This document shows, piece after piece, positions 7,706 through 16,067 of a DNA stretch of 64,000 nucleotides. Position numbers and translations under genes: made by a program. The stretch is from the NCBI GenBank assembly GCA_040901465.1, contig JBBDYN010000048.1, forward strand, positions 16,527 through 80,526. Reading direction: 5' to 3'. Numbering within the stretch: the first letter of the stretch is position 1; each line of letters opens with the position of its first letter. This stretch comes from JAUSIF01 sp040901465. Lineage in GTDB: Bacteria; Pseudomonadota; Alphaproteobacteria; Rhizobiales; Xanthobacteraceae. The notes under the pieces were generated by a model. The model saw nothing but the letters and a program-made list of their open reading frames with translations. It had not been told where the DNA came from and searched no databases.

Positions 7706-10483
7706 ATGATCGGCTCACTTGCGCGCAAGATTTTCGGCTCGTCCAACGATCGCCGGCTGCGCGCGTATTATCCGAAAGTCGAGGCGATCAATACGCTCGA
7801 GCCCGAACTCTCGGCGCTCTCGGACGAGGCTCTGAAAGCGCGCACCGAGGAATTCCGCAAGCAGGTCGCCGAAGGTACGTCGCTCGACGACTTGCTTGTC
7901 CCGGCATTTGCGACCGTGCGCGAAGCGGCCAAGCGCACGCTCGGGCAGCGCCACTTCGACGTTCAGTTGCTCGGCGGCATGGTGCTGCACGAAGGCGCGA
8001 TCGCCGAGATGAAGACCGGCGAAGGCAAGACGCTCGTCGCGACGCTTCCCGTCTATCTCAATTCGCTCGCCGGCAAGGGCGTCCACGTCGTTACCGTAAA
8101 CGACTATCTCGCCAAGCGCGACGCCGAGTGGATGGGCCAGATCTACGCTTTCCTCGGCCTCAAGGTCGGCGTCATCGTGCACGGCCTCGATGACGAGCAG
8201 CGCAAGATCGCATACGCGAGCGACGTCACCTACGGAACCAACAACGAGCTTGGCTTCGACTATCTGCGCGACAATATGAAGTATGAGTTGGCGCAGATGG
8301 TGCAGCGCGGGCACGTCTACGCGATCGTCGACGAAGTAGACAGCATCCTGGTCGATGAGGCGCGCACGCCGCTCATCATCTCCGGCCCCCTCGACGACCG
8401 CTCGGAATTCTATAACACCATCGACAAGTTCATTCCGACCCTGGAAAAGTCGCACTACGACGTCGACGAGAAGCTCCGCACAGTCACCCTGACGGAAAGC
8501 GGCATGGAATTTCTCGAAGGTAAGCTAGGCGAGGCCGGGCTGCTGAAGGGCGAGTCGCTCTACGACATCGACAACGTTTCCGTCGTCCATCATGTCAACC
8601 AGGCGCTGCGCGCACACAAGATGTTCCAGCGCGACAAGGACTACATCGTAAAGAACGATGAAGTCATCATCATCGACGAATTCACCGGCCGCATGATGCC
8701 GGGCCGGCGTTATTCGGAAGGCCTGCACCAGGCGCTCGAGGCGAAGGAGCGCGTCACCGTCCAGCCGGAAAATCAGACGCTCGCCTCAGTCACGTTCCAG
8801 AATTATTTCCGGCTTTACGGCAAGCTCGCCGGCATGACCGGCACGGCTTCGACCGAGGCCGATGAATTCGCCGATATTTACCGGCTGGAAGTGGTCGAGA
8901 TCCCGACCAACATGCCGATGGTGCGCGACGACCAGGACGACGAGGTCTACCGTACGGCCGCGGAAAAGTACCGGGCGATTGTCGCTCTCATCAAGGATTG
9001 CAAGGAGCGTGGCCAGCCGGTGCTGGTCGGCACGACCTCGATCGAGAAGTCGGAAATGCTCGCCGAGATGCTCGCCAAAGAAGGCTGGGAGCAGCACGAC
9101 TTCTCCGACGTCAACGCTTTTGCCGAACTCTATGGCGGCGACGAAGGGGCGAAGAAGGCCAAGGTGTTCGCGGTGCTGAACGCTCGCTACCACGAGCAGG
9201 AGGCCTACATCATTTCCCAGGCCGGCGTGCCGGGCGCAGTCACGATCGCGACCAACATGGCCGGCCGCGGCACTGACATTCAGCTTGGCGGCAATGCCGA
9301 CATGCGCGTCCGCCAGGAAGCCGGCGAGCTCGAGGGCGCCGCACGCACCGCGCGCGAGGAGAGGATCCGCGAGCAAGTCGCGCGTCTGAAAGAGAAGGCG
9401 CTCGCCGCCGGCGGCCTTTTCGTGCTTGGCACCGAGCGCCATGAGGCGCGTCGCATCGACAACCAGCTGCGTGGCCGCTCCGGCCGCCAGGGCGATCCCG
9501 GCACCTCGAAGTTCTTCCTGTCGCTCGAAGACGACCTGATGCGCATCTTCGGCTCCGACCAGCTCGGCGGCATGCTGACGAAGCTCGGCCTGCAGGAGAA
9601 CGAGGCGATCGTCCACCCCTGGATCAACAAGGCGCTGGAAAAGGCCCAGCAGAAGGTCGAAGCGCGCAACTTCGACATCCGCAAGAATCTGCTGAAATTC
9701 GACGACGTGATGAACGACCAGCGCAAGGTCATTTTCGAGCAGCGCATCGAATTGATGCGCGATCAGGACGTGTCGGAAACGGTTGCCGACATGCGCCGTT
9801 CCGTGGTCGGCGACCTGGTCGCGCGCCACATTCCGGAAAACGCGTATCCCGAGCAATGGGACACGACCGCATTGAAGGACGCGGTTCAGAACGTGCTCGG
9901 CATGACGCTGCCGGTCGACGACTGGGCGAAGGAAGAGGGCATCGCCGACGAGGAGGTGCGTGAGCGCATCACGCGCGCCGCCGACGAAGTTATGGCCGGC
10001 AAGGTCGCCAAATACGGCGCCGAAATCATGCGCTATGTCGAGAAATCGATCCTACTGCAGACGCTCGACCATCTCTGGCGCGAGCATCTCGTCATGCTCG
10101 ATCACCTGCGCCAGGTGATCGGCTTCCGCGGCTACGCCCAGCGCGACCCGCTGAACGAGTATAAGTCCGAAGCCTTCCAGCTGTTCGACAACTTGCTCAA
10201 TCGCCTGCGCGAGGGCGTCACCGCGCAACTATTGCGGATCGAGATCGTGAGTTCGGCACCCTCCATGGAAGAGCTCCCGCCCATGGAAGCGCATCATATC
10301 AATCCGGTGACCGGCGAGGACGAGATGGCGCTTGCCGGCGCGGCAATGGCCGACGGCGGGCGCGTTGCGCTGGCCGCGCGCAAGGTCGACGATCCGTCGA
10401 CCTGGGGCAAGGTCGGTCGCAATGAAGCCTGCCCCTGCGGCTCCGGCAAGAAATACAAGCATTGCCACGGCAGATTGGCCTGA
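7706..10483 (+). CDS. secA: Preprotein translocase ATPase SecA
   Basis: 925 residues, normal for alphaproteobacterial SecA. SecA drives post-translational export through SecYEG using ATP. Visible motifs include Walker A in EMKTGEGKTLVATLP (about residues 103-117), VTVNDYLAKRDAEWM, the DEVD Walker B box in AIVDEVDSILVDEARTPLIISGP, TGTASTEADEF, NMAGRGTDIQLGG and QLRGRSGRQGDPG of the second RecA-like domain. The C-terminus carries the zinc-binding SEC-C finger VGRNEACPCGSGKKYKHCHG, used for SecB and lipid contact. It is transcribed alone, divergent from the periplasmic isomerase operon. Confidence 0.98.
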   Translation: MIGSLARKIFGSSNDRRLRAYYPKVEAINTLEPELSALSDEALKARTEEFRKQVAEGTSLDDLLVPAFATVREAAKRTLGQRHFDVQLLGGMVLHEGAIAEMKTGEGKTLVATLPVYLNSLAGKGVHVVTVNDYLAKRDAEWMGQIYAFLGLKVGVIVHGLDDEQRKIAYASDVTYGTNNELGFDYLRDNMKYELAQMVQRGHVYAIVDEVDSILVDEARTPLIISGPLDDRSEFYNTIDKFIPTLEKSHYDVDEKLRTVTLTESGMEFLEGKLGEAGLLKGESLYDIDNVSVVHHVNQALRAHKMFQRDKDYIVKNDEVIIIDEFTGRMMPGRRYSEGLHQALEAKERVTVQPENQTLASVTFQNYFRLYGKLAGMTGTASTEADEFADIYRLEVVEIPTNMPMVRDDQDDEVYRTAAEKYRAIVALIKDCKERGQPVLVGTTSIEKSEMLAEMLAKEGWEQHDFSDVNAFAELYGGDEGAKKAKVFAVLNARYHEQEAYIISQAGVPGAVTIATNMAGRGTDIQLGGNADMRVRQEAGELEGAARTAREERIREQVARLKEKALAAGGLFVLGTERHEARRIDNQLRGRSGRQGDPGTSKFFLSLEDDLMRIFGSDQLGGMLTKLGLQENEAIVHPWINKALEKAQQKVEARNFDIRKNLLKFDDVMNDQRKVIFEQRIELMRDQDVSETVADMRRSVVGDLVARHIPENAYPEQWDTTALKDAVQNVLGMTLPVDDWAKEEGIADEEVRERITRAADEVMAGKVAKYGAEIMRYVEKSILLQTLDHLWREHLVMLDHLRQVIGFRGYAQRDPLNEYKSEAFQLFDNLLNRLREGVTAQLLRIEIVSSAPSMEELPPMEAHHINPVTGEDEMALAGAAMADGGRVALAARKVDDPSTWGKVGRNEACPCGSGKKYKHCHGRLA

Positions 10484-10500
10484 GCGGCGTCGGCCGCTCA
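10481..10500 (+). terminator. Hairpin overlapping the secA stop codon, possible terminator
   Basis: TGAGCGGC (10481-10488) and GCCGCTCA (10493-10500) form a perfect 8-bp stem with a four-base loop; the secA stop codon is the first part of the stem. No T-run follows, so it is either a Rho-assisted terminator or an mRNA 3'-end stabiliser. It sits between convergent genes and could act on both strands. Confidence 0.4.
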
Positions 10501-10555
10501 GCGGCGCATCAATTCAAGGCATTGATGAAATGACGTCGCGATTGCGCGGCGGCGA

Positions 10556-11881
10556 TCAGCGGAACGAGAACCCGCCTGTGGAGCGGATCGGCGCCGCACC
10601 CGGCAGCGCCGGCGGTGCATTGCGTTCCTGCACCGGCTGCGACATGTCCGGCTCGGACTGGGCCGGCGTTTCGCCCGCGCTCGTGCGGCCGCGCGAGCCA
10701 TTGCCCGTCGGACCGAGCGAGGCGCGCGACGATCCGTTGGAATATGCACGTGCGGTCGATGCCTCGGTCGGTCTGCTCGTCGGCACCGGCACGCTCGCCG
10801 TCGCCTCGCCGCCGGTCGAGCCGGTAACTACCTCGTTGCCCGCCGGTCGGCTCACCGCAACGTACTGGCCATCGTCCGTCGCAGGAACACCGACCGTGCC
10901 GTTCGCCGGACGCGTGCCCCCGGCGAATGCCTGGTTCGTTCCGCCGTCACGGCCGGTCACGATCGGCGCAGCCGGAAGGAGACGCGCAAGCACGGCCATT
11001 TCCTTTTCGTCGGCAAGCTTCTTCGCCACGACCGCCGTTGCAATTTCCCGCGGCACTTCGAACGCCGGGCAGGTGCCCTGCGCGTCGAACAGCTGCGAAG
11101 GGTCGATGAGATGCGCGTTGAAGATGTAGCGCTTCTCGCACACGTCCACTTTCGGCTGCAGCTTGGTCAATTCGAAATGGTCGCTGCCTTCCTTCAGCAT
11201 GCGCCAGAACGCCACGTGCGGATTCTTGCGGTGCCGCGCCATGTTCTTTGCGGTCATGCGGAACGGAAGCGCCTGCACCTGGAAGGCAAGCTGGCCGCCG
11301 TCGAACGATTCGCGCGCCAGCGCGAAAATTTCCTGGATTTGCTCGTCGGTCATCGCGTAGCAGCCGCGCGAGGAGCAATCGCCGTGCACCATGAGATGCG
11401 CGCCCGTGCGGCCGAGCACGCGGTCGAACTCGTTCGGATATCCCAGATTGAATGCGAGATAGTAGCTCGAGCGCGGGTTCATCAGTTCGGGCGTAATGGC
11501 ATAGAAGCCTTCCGGCGCCTGCCGGTCGCCTTCCTTGATCTTCGGTCCGAGCTCGCCCGACCAGCGGCAGATCGGATAAGTCTTCAGCACCGCGAAACGG
11601 CCTTCGCGATTCTGCTTCCAGATTTCCAGCTCGGCTTCCTCTTTGAAGATCCGGAGCAGGATCGGCGATTCCTTGCCCATCCCCTTCGCTTCGATGAGCG
11701 CCGCCGTCTGCAGCGAGACCGGCTGCAAATGCTTCGGCCCGAAAGTCGGGCTGCTGACACCCTCGGCTACGCACCCGGACAAAACGAGCGCACAGGCCGC
11801 GGCGAATGCCGCGCCACGGACAGGAACGAAACTGCGGCTCAACGCGGCACCCCTGAGACCGTACCCATTAGCGACGCCCAT
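10556..11881 (-). CDS. Periplasmic L,D-transpeptidase-family lipoprotein (YkuD/YafK-like)
   Basis: 441 residues. The N-terminus has a signal peptide ending in a lipobox (AACALVLSGCVAEG), so it is probably a lipoprotein. The YkuD catalytic motif appears as MVHGDCSSRGCYAMTDEQI around residues 163-181, with the nucleophilic Cys in SRGC. The YafK-type core (IFKEEAELEIWKQN..., DRQAPEGFYAITPEL) spans about residues 60-230. Such enzymes form or cut L,D-crosslinks or attach or release outer-membrane-linked proteins at peptidoglycan. The last 150 residues are Pro/Thr/Ser/Gly-rich and probably disordered. It is convergent with secA and lies downstream of accA on the same strand. The precise reaction cannot be told from sequence. 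Confidence 0.85.
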   Translation of the reverse strand: MGVANGYGLRGAALSRSFVPVRGAAFAAACALVLSGCVAEGVSSPTFGPKHLQPVSLQTAALIEAKGMGKESPILLRIFKEEAELEIWKQNREGRFAVLKTYPICRWSGELGPKIKEGDRQAPEGFYAITPELMNPRSSYYLAFNLGYPNEFDRVLGRTGAHLMVHGDCSSRGCYAMTDEQIQEIFALARESFDGGQLAFQVQALPFRMTAKNMARHRKNPHVAFWRMLKEGSDHFELTKLQPKVDVCEKRYIFNAHLIDPSQLFDAQGTCPAFEVPREIATAVVAKKLADEKEMAVLARLLPAAPIVTGRDGGTNQAFAGGTRPANGTVGVPATDDGQYVAVSRPAGNEVVTGSTGGEATASVPVPTSRPTEASTARAYSNGSSRASLGPTGNGSRGRTSAGETPAQSEPDMSQPVQERNAPPALPGAAPIRSTGGFSFR

Positions 11882-11911
11882 TGGCTAAACCGTTACCCTT
11901 GACGCTAGGTT

Positions 11912-11936
11912 ACCGCAAGCGCGGCAGGCTTGCGGT
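11912..11936. repeat. Inverted repeat between accA and the L,D-transpeptidase gene
   Basis: ACCGCAAG (11912-11919) and CTTGCGGT (11929-11936) are exact inverted copies separated by nine bases. The element lies in the 112-base gap between the accA stop (11994) and the L,D-transpeptidase start (11881), both on the minus strand. It could terminate accA transcription or be an operator, but no T-run follows on the minus strand, so I cannot choose. Confidence 0.4.
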
Positions 11937-11993
11937 TACGTCGATTTTACAGGGATTTGCGCCCCCTGCGCCGGCGGGATTGCCCGCTTGCGG

Positions 11994-12947
11994 CTAAAGA
12001 TTACGGCCAATTGCGAGGAATTTTTGTTGCCGGCGGGACCGGATCTCGTCGGGGGATAGGCCCGTCAGTCCCTGCAGCGCCGCCTCGATCGCGTCCCCGG
12101 CTGCCACAATCGTCGCCTCGGGCTGCCTATGGGCGCCCCCCGGAGGTTCCAGCACTACCTGATCGACGACCCCGAACCGCTCGAGGTCCGTCGCCGTGAT
12201 CTTCATGTTGGTCGCCGCCTCCTGCGCCTTGGAGGTGTCTCGCCACAGGATCGATGCCGCGCCCTCGGGCGAAATCACGCTGTAGATCGCGTGCTCCAGC
12301 ATGATCACGAAGTTGGCCGTCGCGATCGCGATGGCGCCGCCCGAGCCTCCTTCCCCGATGATCACCGAGACGTTCGGCACGCCGAGCGCGAGACAGGCGT
12401 CGGTCGAACGTGCGATCGCCTCCGCCTGGCCGCGCGCCTCCGCGTCAATTCCCGGATAGGCGCCCGCCGTGTCCACAAGAGAAATCACCGGAATGCCGAA
12501 CCGGTCGGCGAGTTCCATGAGGCGCACCGCTTTGCGGTAGCCTTCCGGCCGCGCCATTCCGAAATTGTGCTTGATGCGCGCTTCCGTGGTCGAGCCTTTC
12601 TCGTGGCCGATCACGCACACACTCTCGCCGCGGAATCGGGCGAAGCCGCCGAGGATCGCCTCGTCCTCGCCGAACTTGCGGTCGCCTGCGAGCGGCGTGA
12701 AGTCGGTGAGCAACCGCGCAACGTAATCGGAGAAATGCGGCCGCTGTGGATGGCGCGCGACCTGCGTTTTCTGCCACGGCGTAAGATTCGAATAGATGTC
12801 GCGCAGCGCTTGCGCCGCCTTCGCCTCGAGCCGGCCGACCTCGTCGCCGATCGAGACCGCGTCCCCGCCTGTCGACAATGTCCGAAGCTCTTCGAGCTTG
12901 GACTCGAGCTCCGCGACCGGCTTTTCGAAATCGAGATAAGTGCGCAT
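11994..12947 (-). CDS. accA: Acetyl-CoA carboxylase carboxyltransferase subunit alpha
   Basis: 317 residues, the usual length. AccA and AccD together transfer carboxyl from biotin-carboxyl carrier protein to acetyl-CoA, the first step of fatty acid synthesis. The N-terminal helix FEKPVAELESKLEELR, the segment GFARFRGESVCVIGHEKGS, the crotonase-like core ISLVDTAGAYPGIDAEARGQAEAIARS and the oxyanion region VIIGEGGSGGAIAIATAN are all typical of AccA. It is followed downstream on the same strand by the L,D-transpeptidase gene, and xerD lies upstream across a 94-base gap. The accA-xerD order is conserved in Hyphomicrobiales. Confidence 0.97.
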   Translation of the reverse strand: MRTYLDFEKPVAELESKLEELRTLSTGGDAVSIGDEVGRLEAKAAQALRDIYSNLTPWQKTQVARHPQRPHFSDYVARLLTDFTPLAGDRKFGEDEAILGGFARFRGESVCVIGHEKGSTTEARIKHNFGMARPEGYRKAVRLMELADRFGIPVISLVDTAGAYPGIDAEARGQAEAIARSTDACLALGVPNVSVIIGEGGSGGAIAIATANFVIMLEHAIYSVISPEGAASILWRDTSKAQEAATNMKITATDLERFGVVDQVVLEPPGGAHRQPEATIVAAGDAIEAALQGLTGLSPDEIRSRRQQKFLAIGRNL

Positions 12948-13041
12948 CCAGATGAAGTTTTTCGCGATTTTGGCGCGGCGGCCGGAAGCTGCCCGCCGGG
13001 TCGGGGCGAGTCAAGGGAAGCCCCACTTTCGTACGGATTCT

Positions 13042-13992
13042 TCAATCGTCCGCTAACGGATGGAGGTCGCGGACCATGCTTTTCAGGCGCTCGTCGAGGA
13101 CATGGGTGTAAATCTGCGTGGTCGAGACGTCCGCATGGCCCAACAGCGCCTGGACGATGCGCAGGTCCGCGCCGTTGGCGAGCAGGTGGCTCGCGAAAGC
13201 ATGGCGCAGCACGTGCGGGCTCATTTTGCGCGGCTCGATCCCGGCCGCCGCCGCAAGCTCCTTCAGTTCGCGCGCGACGTGCTGGCGCGTCACGTGCCCG
13301 CTGTCGCCGAACGAGGGAAACAGCCAGCGCGAGTTCGCCGCACTCGCCTCCTCGCGCATCGCGAGGTAGCCACGCATCGCCCGCATTGCCGCCTGACCGA
13401 GCGGGACGAGCCGCTCCTTGCCGCCCTTGCCGCGCACAATGATGACGTCACCCTCGGCGCGCGCCGCCACCGCCGGCAGCGCGATCAGTTCCGAGACGCG
13501 CAGGCCGGCGGCGTAGAGAACCTCCAGGAGACAGACGAGCCGCGACGCGCGCACGCGCTCGGCCTTGGTGATATCGCCGGCGTCGGCGCGCGCGTGCGCG
13601 GCGGCAAGCAACCGCGTGACCTCGTCCATCGAGAAAACTTTTGGGAGCGGCCGCCCGCGGCGCGGACCCTCAAGCACGGCGGCCGGATTGGCCTTGCGCT
13701 TTCCTTCGGCGTAGAGAAAGCGATACAGCTGCCGCACCGAAGACAAACGCCGCGCCACGGACGCCGACGCGAGTTGACGCCGCGACAGCGCCGCGAGGTA
13801 GGCGCGGATGTCTTCGGTCGATGCATTGCCGATGCCGCGCTTCTTGCCGCCGAGGAACGACGCATAGTCGTCGAGGTCGCGGCGATAGGCGTCGAGCGTG
13901 TTGCCGCTCGCGGCGCGCTCGGTCGCCATCATGTCGAGGAACAGCTCGACGAGATCGTCCGCGCCCCTGCGTGCTTTCTTTCGCGCCTTCAC
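13042..13992 (-). CDS. xerD: Tyrosine recombinase XerD
   Basis: 316 residues starting at a GTG at 13992 (VKARKKARRGADDLVELFLDMMATERAAS), which gives the family's normal length; a longer frame exists but its extra 51 residues are out of character. The N-terminal SAM-like core-binding domain covers about residues 12-100, and the catalytic domain follows. The catalytic Arg-Lys-His-Arg-His-Tyr set is visible in AGLRVSELIALP, VRGKGGKERLVPLG, MSPHVLRHAFASHLL, QALLGHADVSTTQIYTH. XerC/XerD resolve chromosome dimers at dif during division. The GTG overlaps the stop codon of the small membrane-protein gene upstream (GTGA), suggesting coupling. It is a housekeeping recombinase, not a sign of a mobile element. 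Confidence 0.95.
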   Translation of the reverse strand: MKARKKARRGADDLVELFLDMMATERAASGNTLDAYRRDLDDYASFLGGKKRGIGNASTEDIRAYLAALSRRQLASASVARRLSSVRQLYRFLYAEGKRKANPAAVLEGPRRGRPLPKVFSMDEVTRLLAAAHARADAGDITKAERVRASRLVCLLEVLYAAGLRVSELIALPAVAARAEGDVIIVRGKGGKERLVPLGQAAMRAMRGYLAMREEASAANSRWLFPSFGDSGHVTRQHVARELKELAAAAGIEPRKMSPHVLRHAFASHLLANGADLRIVQALLGHADVSTTQIYTHVLDERLKSMVRDLHPLADD

Positions 13993-14132
13993 CGCCCGAT
14001 CCTGTCTTGCGGAATGGTGACGGTCATCTCGCGCGGGTTTGGGTCGACGAGATTGGCGAGCCCCCATAAACCCGCAAAGACGAGGCCTGCAAGGATGGCC
14101 ACCACGGCGAGAAATCTGATCAGGCTTGGCAT
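13989..14132 (-). CDS. Small single-pass membrane protein, overlaps xerD start
   Basis: A 47-residue frame (MPSLIRFLAVVAILAGLVFA...) with one clear transmembrane helix (residues 4-30), then a short periplasmic or cytoplasmic tail NPREMTVTIPQDRIGR. The stop codon overlaps the GTG start of xerD (GTGA), so translation is probably coupled. Small proteins of this type, with a similar xxREMTVxIP tail, occur upstream of xerD in Bradyrhizobium-like genomes, as I recall; they are often missed or named only hypothetical. A longer reading frame exists upstream, but its extra 55 residues show no protein-like features. The function is unknown. Confidence 0.7.
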   Translation of the reverse strand: MPSLIRFLAVVAILAGLVFAGLWGLANLVDPNPREMTVTIPQDRIGR

Positions 14133-14251
14133 GCTGCGCTCGCACCGATTCGGCCCGTCGGCATCTGCCGGATTAGCCGATTGACGGCTGATGGCAAGCG
14201 CCTGTCCGGAACGCTTGTGGCGACGGTTTGGCCACCATTCACCGTCCTGTT

Positions 14252-14281
14252 TTGCCGTCGTTGCCCCGAAACGCGTATCAT
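14252..14281 (+). promoter_or_regulatory. Candidate promoter for aroK-aroB-corC
   Basis: TTGCCG (14252-14257) and TATCAT (14276-14281) are separated by 18 bases, and the -10 lies 38 bases before the aroK ATG. It lies in the 187-base divergent region between the small xerD-linked gene and aroK. Pattern match only. Confidence 0.4.
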
Positions 14282-14319
14282 GTAGGGTCCGCCGCATTCT
14301 TGACCGTCAGCCGGGAACC

Positions 14320-14928
14320 ATGAGCAACGCCGTGCAGAGCGAACCGCAGGAGCGCACACCGCACGCGCTCCGCGCGCGCCTCGGCGCGCGCTCGATCGCG
14401 CTGGTCGGCATGCCCGGTTCCGGCAAGAGCTCGATCGGCCGGCGCCTCGCGCCCCGGCTCGACCTCCCCTTCGTCGACGCCGACGCCAAGATCGAGGAGG
14501 CGGCCGGCGGCATGTCGATCGAGGAGATTTTCGCCAAGCACGGCGAAGCCGAGTTTCGCTCCCTCGAAGCCCGCGTGATCGCCCGCCTGCTTGAGGACGG
14601 CCCGTCCGTGATCGCGACCGGCGGCGGAGCGCTGATGAATGCGAACACCCGCGCCCTCGTCCGCGAGCGCGCCATTGCGATCTGGCTCAAGGCCGATATC
14701 CCGGTCCTGATGCGCCGCGTCCGCCGCAAGAGCGACCGTCCACTGCTGAAGGGCAATGACCCGGAAGCCACGCTCAAGCGGCTTCTGGCCGAGCGTGAAC
14801 CTATCTATGCCGAAGCAGATATCGTCGTGACCTCACGCGAAGGCCCGCACGACGCCGTGGTCGATGCGATCGTGGCTGAACTCGAGCACCGGCTTGAATC
14901 GCCCCCGCCCGCGGAGACGCGTCCATGA
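14320..14928 (+). CDS. aroK: Shikimate kinase
   Basis: 202 residues from the ATG at 14320 (MSNAVQSEPQERTPHALRAR), including about 25 extra N-terminal residues before the kinase core. AroK phosphorylates shikimate in the aromatic amino acid pathway. Walker A is IALVGMPGSGKSSIGRRLA, the shikimate-binding Asp follows in LPFVDADAKIEEAAGG, and the FRSLEARVIARLL and VIATGGGALM segments match the family. The LID region with DRPLLKG is present. Its TGA overlaps the ATG of aroB (ATGA), so aroK-aroB-corC form one operon. An in-frame start further upstream at 14191 is less likely. Confidence 0.95.
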   Translation: MSNAVQSEPQERTPHALRARLGARSIALVGMPGSGKSSIGRRLAPRLDLPFVDADAKIEEAAGGMSIEEIFAKHGEAEFRSLEARVIARLLEDGPSVIATGGGALMNANTRALVRERAIAIWLKADIPVLMRRVRRKSDRPLLKGNDPEATLKRLLAEREPIYAEADIVVTSREGPHDAVVDAIVAELEHRLESPPPAETRP

Positions 14929-16067
14929 GCCGCGCGACGGAGAAGGTCGCGGCGCGCGCGAACCCGATCACCGTGCCGGTCCCGCTCGGCGAGCGCGGCT
15001 ATGACATCGTGATCGGCGCGGGCCTCATTGACGCTGCCGGAAGTCGCATCGCCCGGCTTCGTCCCGGCGCTGCTGCTGCGATCGTCACGGATGAAACCGT
15101 CGCCAAGCTGCATTTGCCGCGCCTAGAGAGCGCGCTCGCCGCCGCGGACATTCGCGCGAGCATGATTGCAGTTCCGGCGGGCGAGGCATCGAAGAGCTAC
15201 AAGACGTTGGAACGGATTGTCGACGCAATCCTCGACGCGAAGATCGAACGCGGCGATCTCGTCGTCGCCTTCGGCGGCGGCGTCGTGGGCGACCTCGCGG
15301 GCTTCGCCGCCGCCGTCGCGCGTCGCGGCGTCGACTTCCTGCAGATTCCCACGACCTTGCTCGCGCAGGTCGATTCGTCGGTGGGCGGCAAGACCGGCAT
15401 CAACACGCGCCACGGCAAGAATCTGGTCGGTGCGTTCCACCAACCGGCGCTCGTGCTCGTCGACACCGATCTGCTCGACACGCTGCCGGCGCGCGAATTC
15501 CGGGCCGGCTATGCCGAGGTCGCAAAATACGGCCTGATTGCCGACGCGCCCTTCTTCGCGCGGCTTGAGAAGGATCGCGGCGAAGTGTTCGCGGGTGGCG
15601 CCGCGCGCGCCGAAGCGATTGCCATAAGCTGCCGCCACAAGGCCGCGATCGTCGGCCGCGACGAGCGCGAGACCGGCGAGCGAGCGCTCCTGAATTTCGG
15701 GCACACCTTCGGTCACGCACTCGAAGCTGCGACCGGATTTTCCGAGCGGCTCCGGCACGGCGAGGCCATCGCCATTGGCATGGTGCTCGCCTTCGACTTC
15801 TCGTCGCGGCGCGGATTGTCCCCGGCGGAGCACACTCTCCGCGTCGCCGCGCACCTCAAGGAGGCCGGCTTGCCGACCGCGATCGGCGACATACCGGGCA
15901 AGCGGCTCACCGCCGAGGCGCTGATCGAACCCATCGGTCAGGACAAGAAGGTTACGCGCGGAAAGCTGAACTTCATCCTGACGCGTGGCATCGGTCAGGC
16001 ATTCGTCGCCACTGACGTTCCGCGGGCCGAGGTGATAGAATTCCTGGCGGAGAAGGTCGCTGCATGA
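14925..16067 (+). CDS. aroB: 3-dehydroquinate synthase
   Basis: 380 residues, typical length. AroB converts DAHP into 3-dehydroquinate using NAD and a divalent metal. The NAD-binding region is seen in DLVVAFGGGVVGDLAGFAAAV, with the following IPTTLLAQVDSSVGGKTGIN signature, and the metal-binding residues occur in the RAGYAEVAKYG and LNFGHTFGHALE segments. It overlaps aroK upstream and the CorC-type gene downstream by ATGA junctions, so the three are translationally coupled. The aroK-aroB pair is one of the most conserved arrangements in proteobacteria. Confidence 0.97.
   Translation: MSRATEKVAARANPITVPVPLGERGYDIVIGAGLIDAAGSRIARLRPGAAAAIVTDETVAKLHLPRLESALAAADIRASMIAVPAGEASKSYKTLERIVDAILDAKIERGDLVVAFGGGVVGDLAGFAAAVARRGVDFLQIPTTLLAQVDSSVGGKTGINTRHGKNLVGAFHQPALVLVDTDLLDTLPAREFRAGYAEVAKYGLIADAPFFARLEKDRGEVFAGGAARAEAIAISCRHKAAIVGRDERETGERALLNFGHTFGHALEAATGFSERLRHGEAIAIGMVLAFDFSSRRGLSPAEHTLRVAAHLKEAGLPTAIGDIPGKRLTAEALIEPIGQDKKVTRGKLNFILTRGIGQAFVATDVPRAEVIEFLAEKVAA

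Noticed and set aside
13042..13992. A tyrosine recombinase as a marker of an integrated element
   Set aside because: It is a normal-length XerD in its conserved place beside accA and aroK; no att repeats or cargo were seen.
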